This document shows positions 4,952 to 5,389 of a DNA stretch of 5,389 nt, piece after piece; the first letter of the stretch is position 1, and each line of letters opens with the position of its first letter. The notes under the pieces were generated by a model. It made no database searches, was not told where the DNA came from, and saw nothing but the letters and a program-made list of their open reading frames with translations. The position numbers and the translations under genes are program-made. The DNA is taken from contig JAMCVO010000744.1 in the NCBI GenBank assembly GCA_023475715.1, forward strand, positions 551-5,939. The letters run 5' to 3'. The stretch comes from Actinomycetota bacterium (GTDB taxonomy: Bacteria; Actinomycetota; Humimicrobiia; Humimicrobiales; Humimicrobiaceae).

Positions 4952-5389
4952 ATGTCAGATAATTATGAAACGGCCGTATTTGGTGGAGGATGTTTCTGGT
5001 GTCTTGAAGCAGTTTTTTCTCAGTTAAAAGGTGTTATAATGGTTGAATCGGGGTACGCAGGAGGTTTTAAAGAAAACCCTACTTATGAAGAAGTATGCCT
5101 ACATACCACCGGACATGCCGAAGTTGTAAAAATAACATACAGACCTGAGATTATCAGCTATGAAAAATTACTGGAAATCTTTTTTTACATCCATGATCCA
5201 ACAACTTTAAACAGACAAGGAAACGACATCGGCGAACAATACCGCTCGATAATACTTTACAATTCAAAACAGCAAAAGAAAACTGCTGAAGAATTTATTA
5301 AACATCTCTATAATTCTAAAAATAGTTTAAAACCTATAGTTACCGAAATAAAACAGCTTGATGATTTTAATAAAGCGGAAAACTACCAC
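4952..5389 (+). CDS. msrA: Peptide methionine sulfoxide reductase MsrA, C-terminus cut by window edge
   Basis: Reduces the S-epimer of methionine sulfoxide, free or in proteins, repairing oxidative damage in the cytosol. The [12 protein letters not shown] motif at 11-22 contains catalytic Cys14. GYAGG (34-38), TTGHAEVV (52-59) and [10 protein letters not shown] (94-103) are further MsrA blocks, with Glu57 in the conserved GHAE. The 146 visible codons end at ENYH, where the family usually continues with QDY and a short tail, so about 10-30 residues are missing. Cys17 and Cys49 are also present; which acts as recycling cysteine cannot be decided without the C-terminus. ATG 4952 follows GAGGG at about 5 bases. 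It is transcribed divergently from the thioesterase and appears independent of the uptake operon. An MsrB domain or gene may follow beyond the edge, as is common, but this is not seen. Confidence 0.96.
   Translation, partial: MSDNYETAVFGGGCFWCLEAVFSQLKGVIMVESGYAGGFKENPTYEEVCLHTTGHAEVVKITYRPEIISYEKLLEIFFYIHDPTTLNRQGNDIGEQYRSIILYNSKQQKKTAEEFIKHLYNSKNSLKPIVTEIKQLDDFNKAENYH

Overview
The window looks like a piece of a low-GC Gram-positive (Firmicutes, probably Clostridia-like) chromosome. Base composition is strongly A+T-rich, ribosome binding sites are of the AGGAGG type, one promoter is near the sigma-A consensus, and the solute-binding protein is a lipoprotein. No RNA gene, CRISPR array or intact mobile element was seen. 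The species cannot be named from the sequence alone.

Layout. On the minus strand, read right to left, runs a sugar-uptake operon. It holds an IclR-family regulator (3880-3137), an LplB-type permease (GTG start 3102, ends 2188), an LplC/YtcP-type permease (start most likely 2142, ends 1231) and an LplA-type solute-binding lipoprotein (starts 927, cut by the left edge). The first three genes are 34-45 bases apart and probably share one transcript. It would start from a near-consensus promoter (TTGACA, 16 bp, TATAAT) just upstream of the regulator. Three alternating TAGAAC/GTTCTA half-sites lie between that promoter and the regulator's RBS and are the best candidate operator. A 303-base gap separates the second permease from the binding protein. 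It holds a long imperfect inverted repeat, a possible secondary promoter, and a leader with an orphan Shine-Dalgarno plus two back-to-back hairpins. No ABC ATPase is visible, which is usual for these CUT1 systems that borrow a shared MsmX-like ATPase. The sugar is not determined; oligosaccharides or uronate-containing glycans are plausible from known relatives.

To the right, a 385-base gap holds the operon promoter and a stretch with no recognisable gene. Then come a PaaI-like hotdog thioesterase (4679-4266, minus) and, divergently, the start of methionine sulfoxide reductase msrA (4952 onward, plus, cut by the right edge). These two look like unrelated housekeeping genes with their own promoters.

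No wholly new protein system was found. The most interesting material is regulatory: the triple half-site operator at the regulator's promoter, and the unusual leader of the binding-protein gene.
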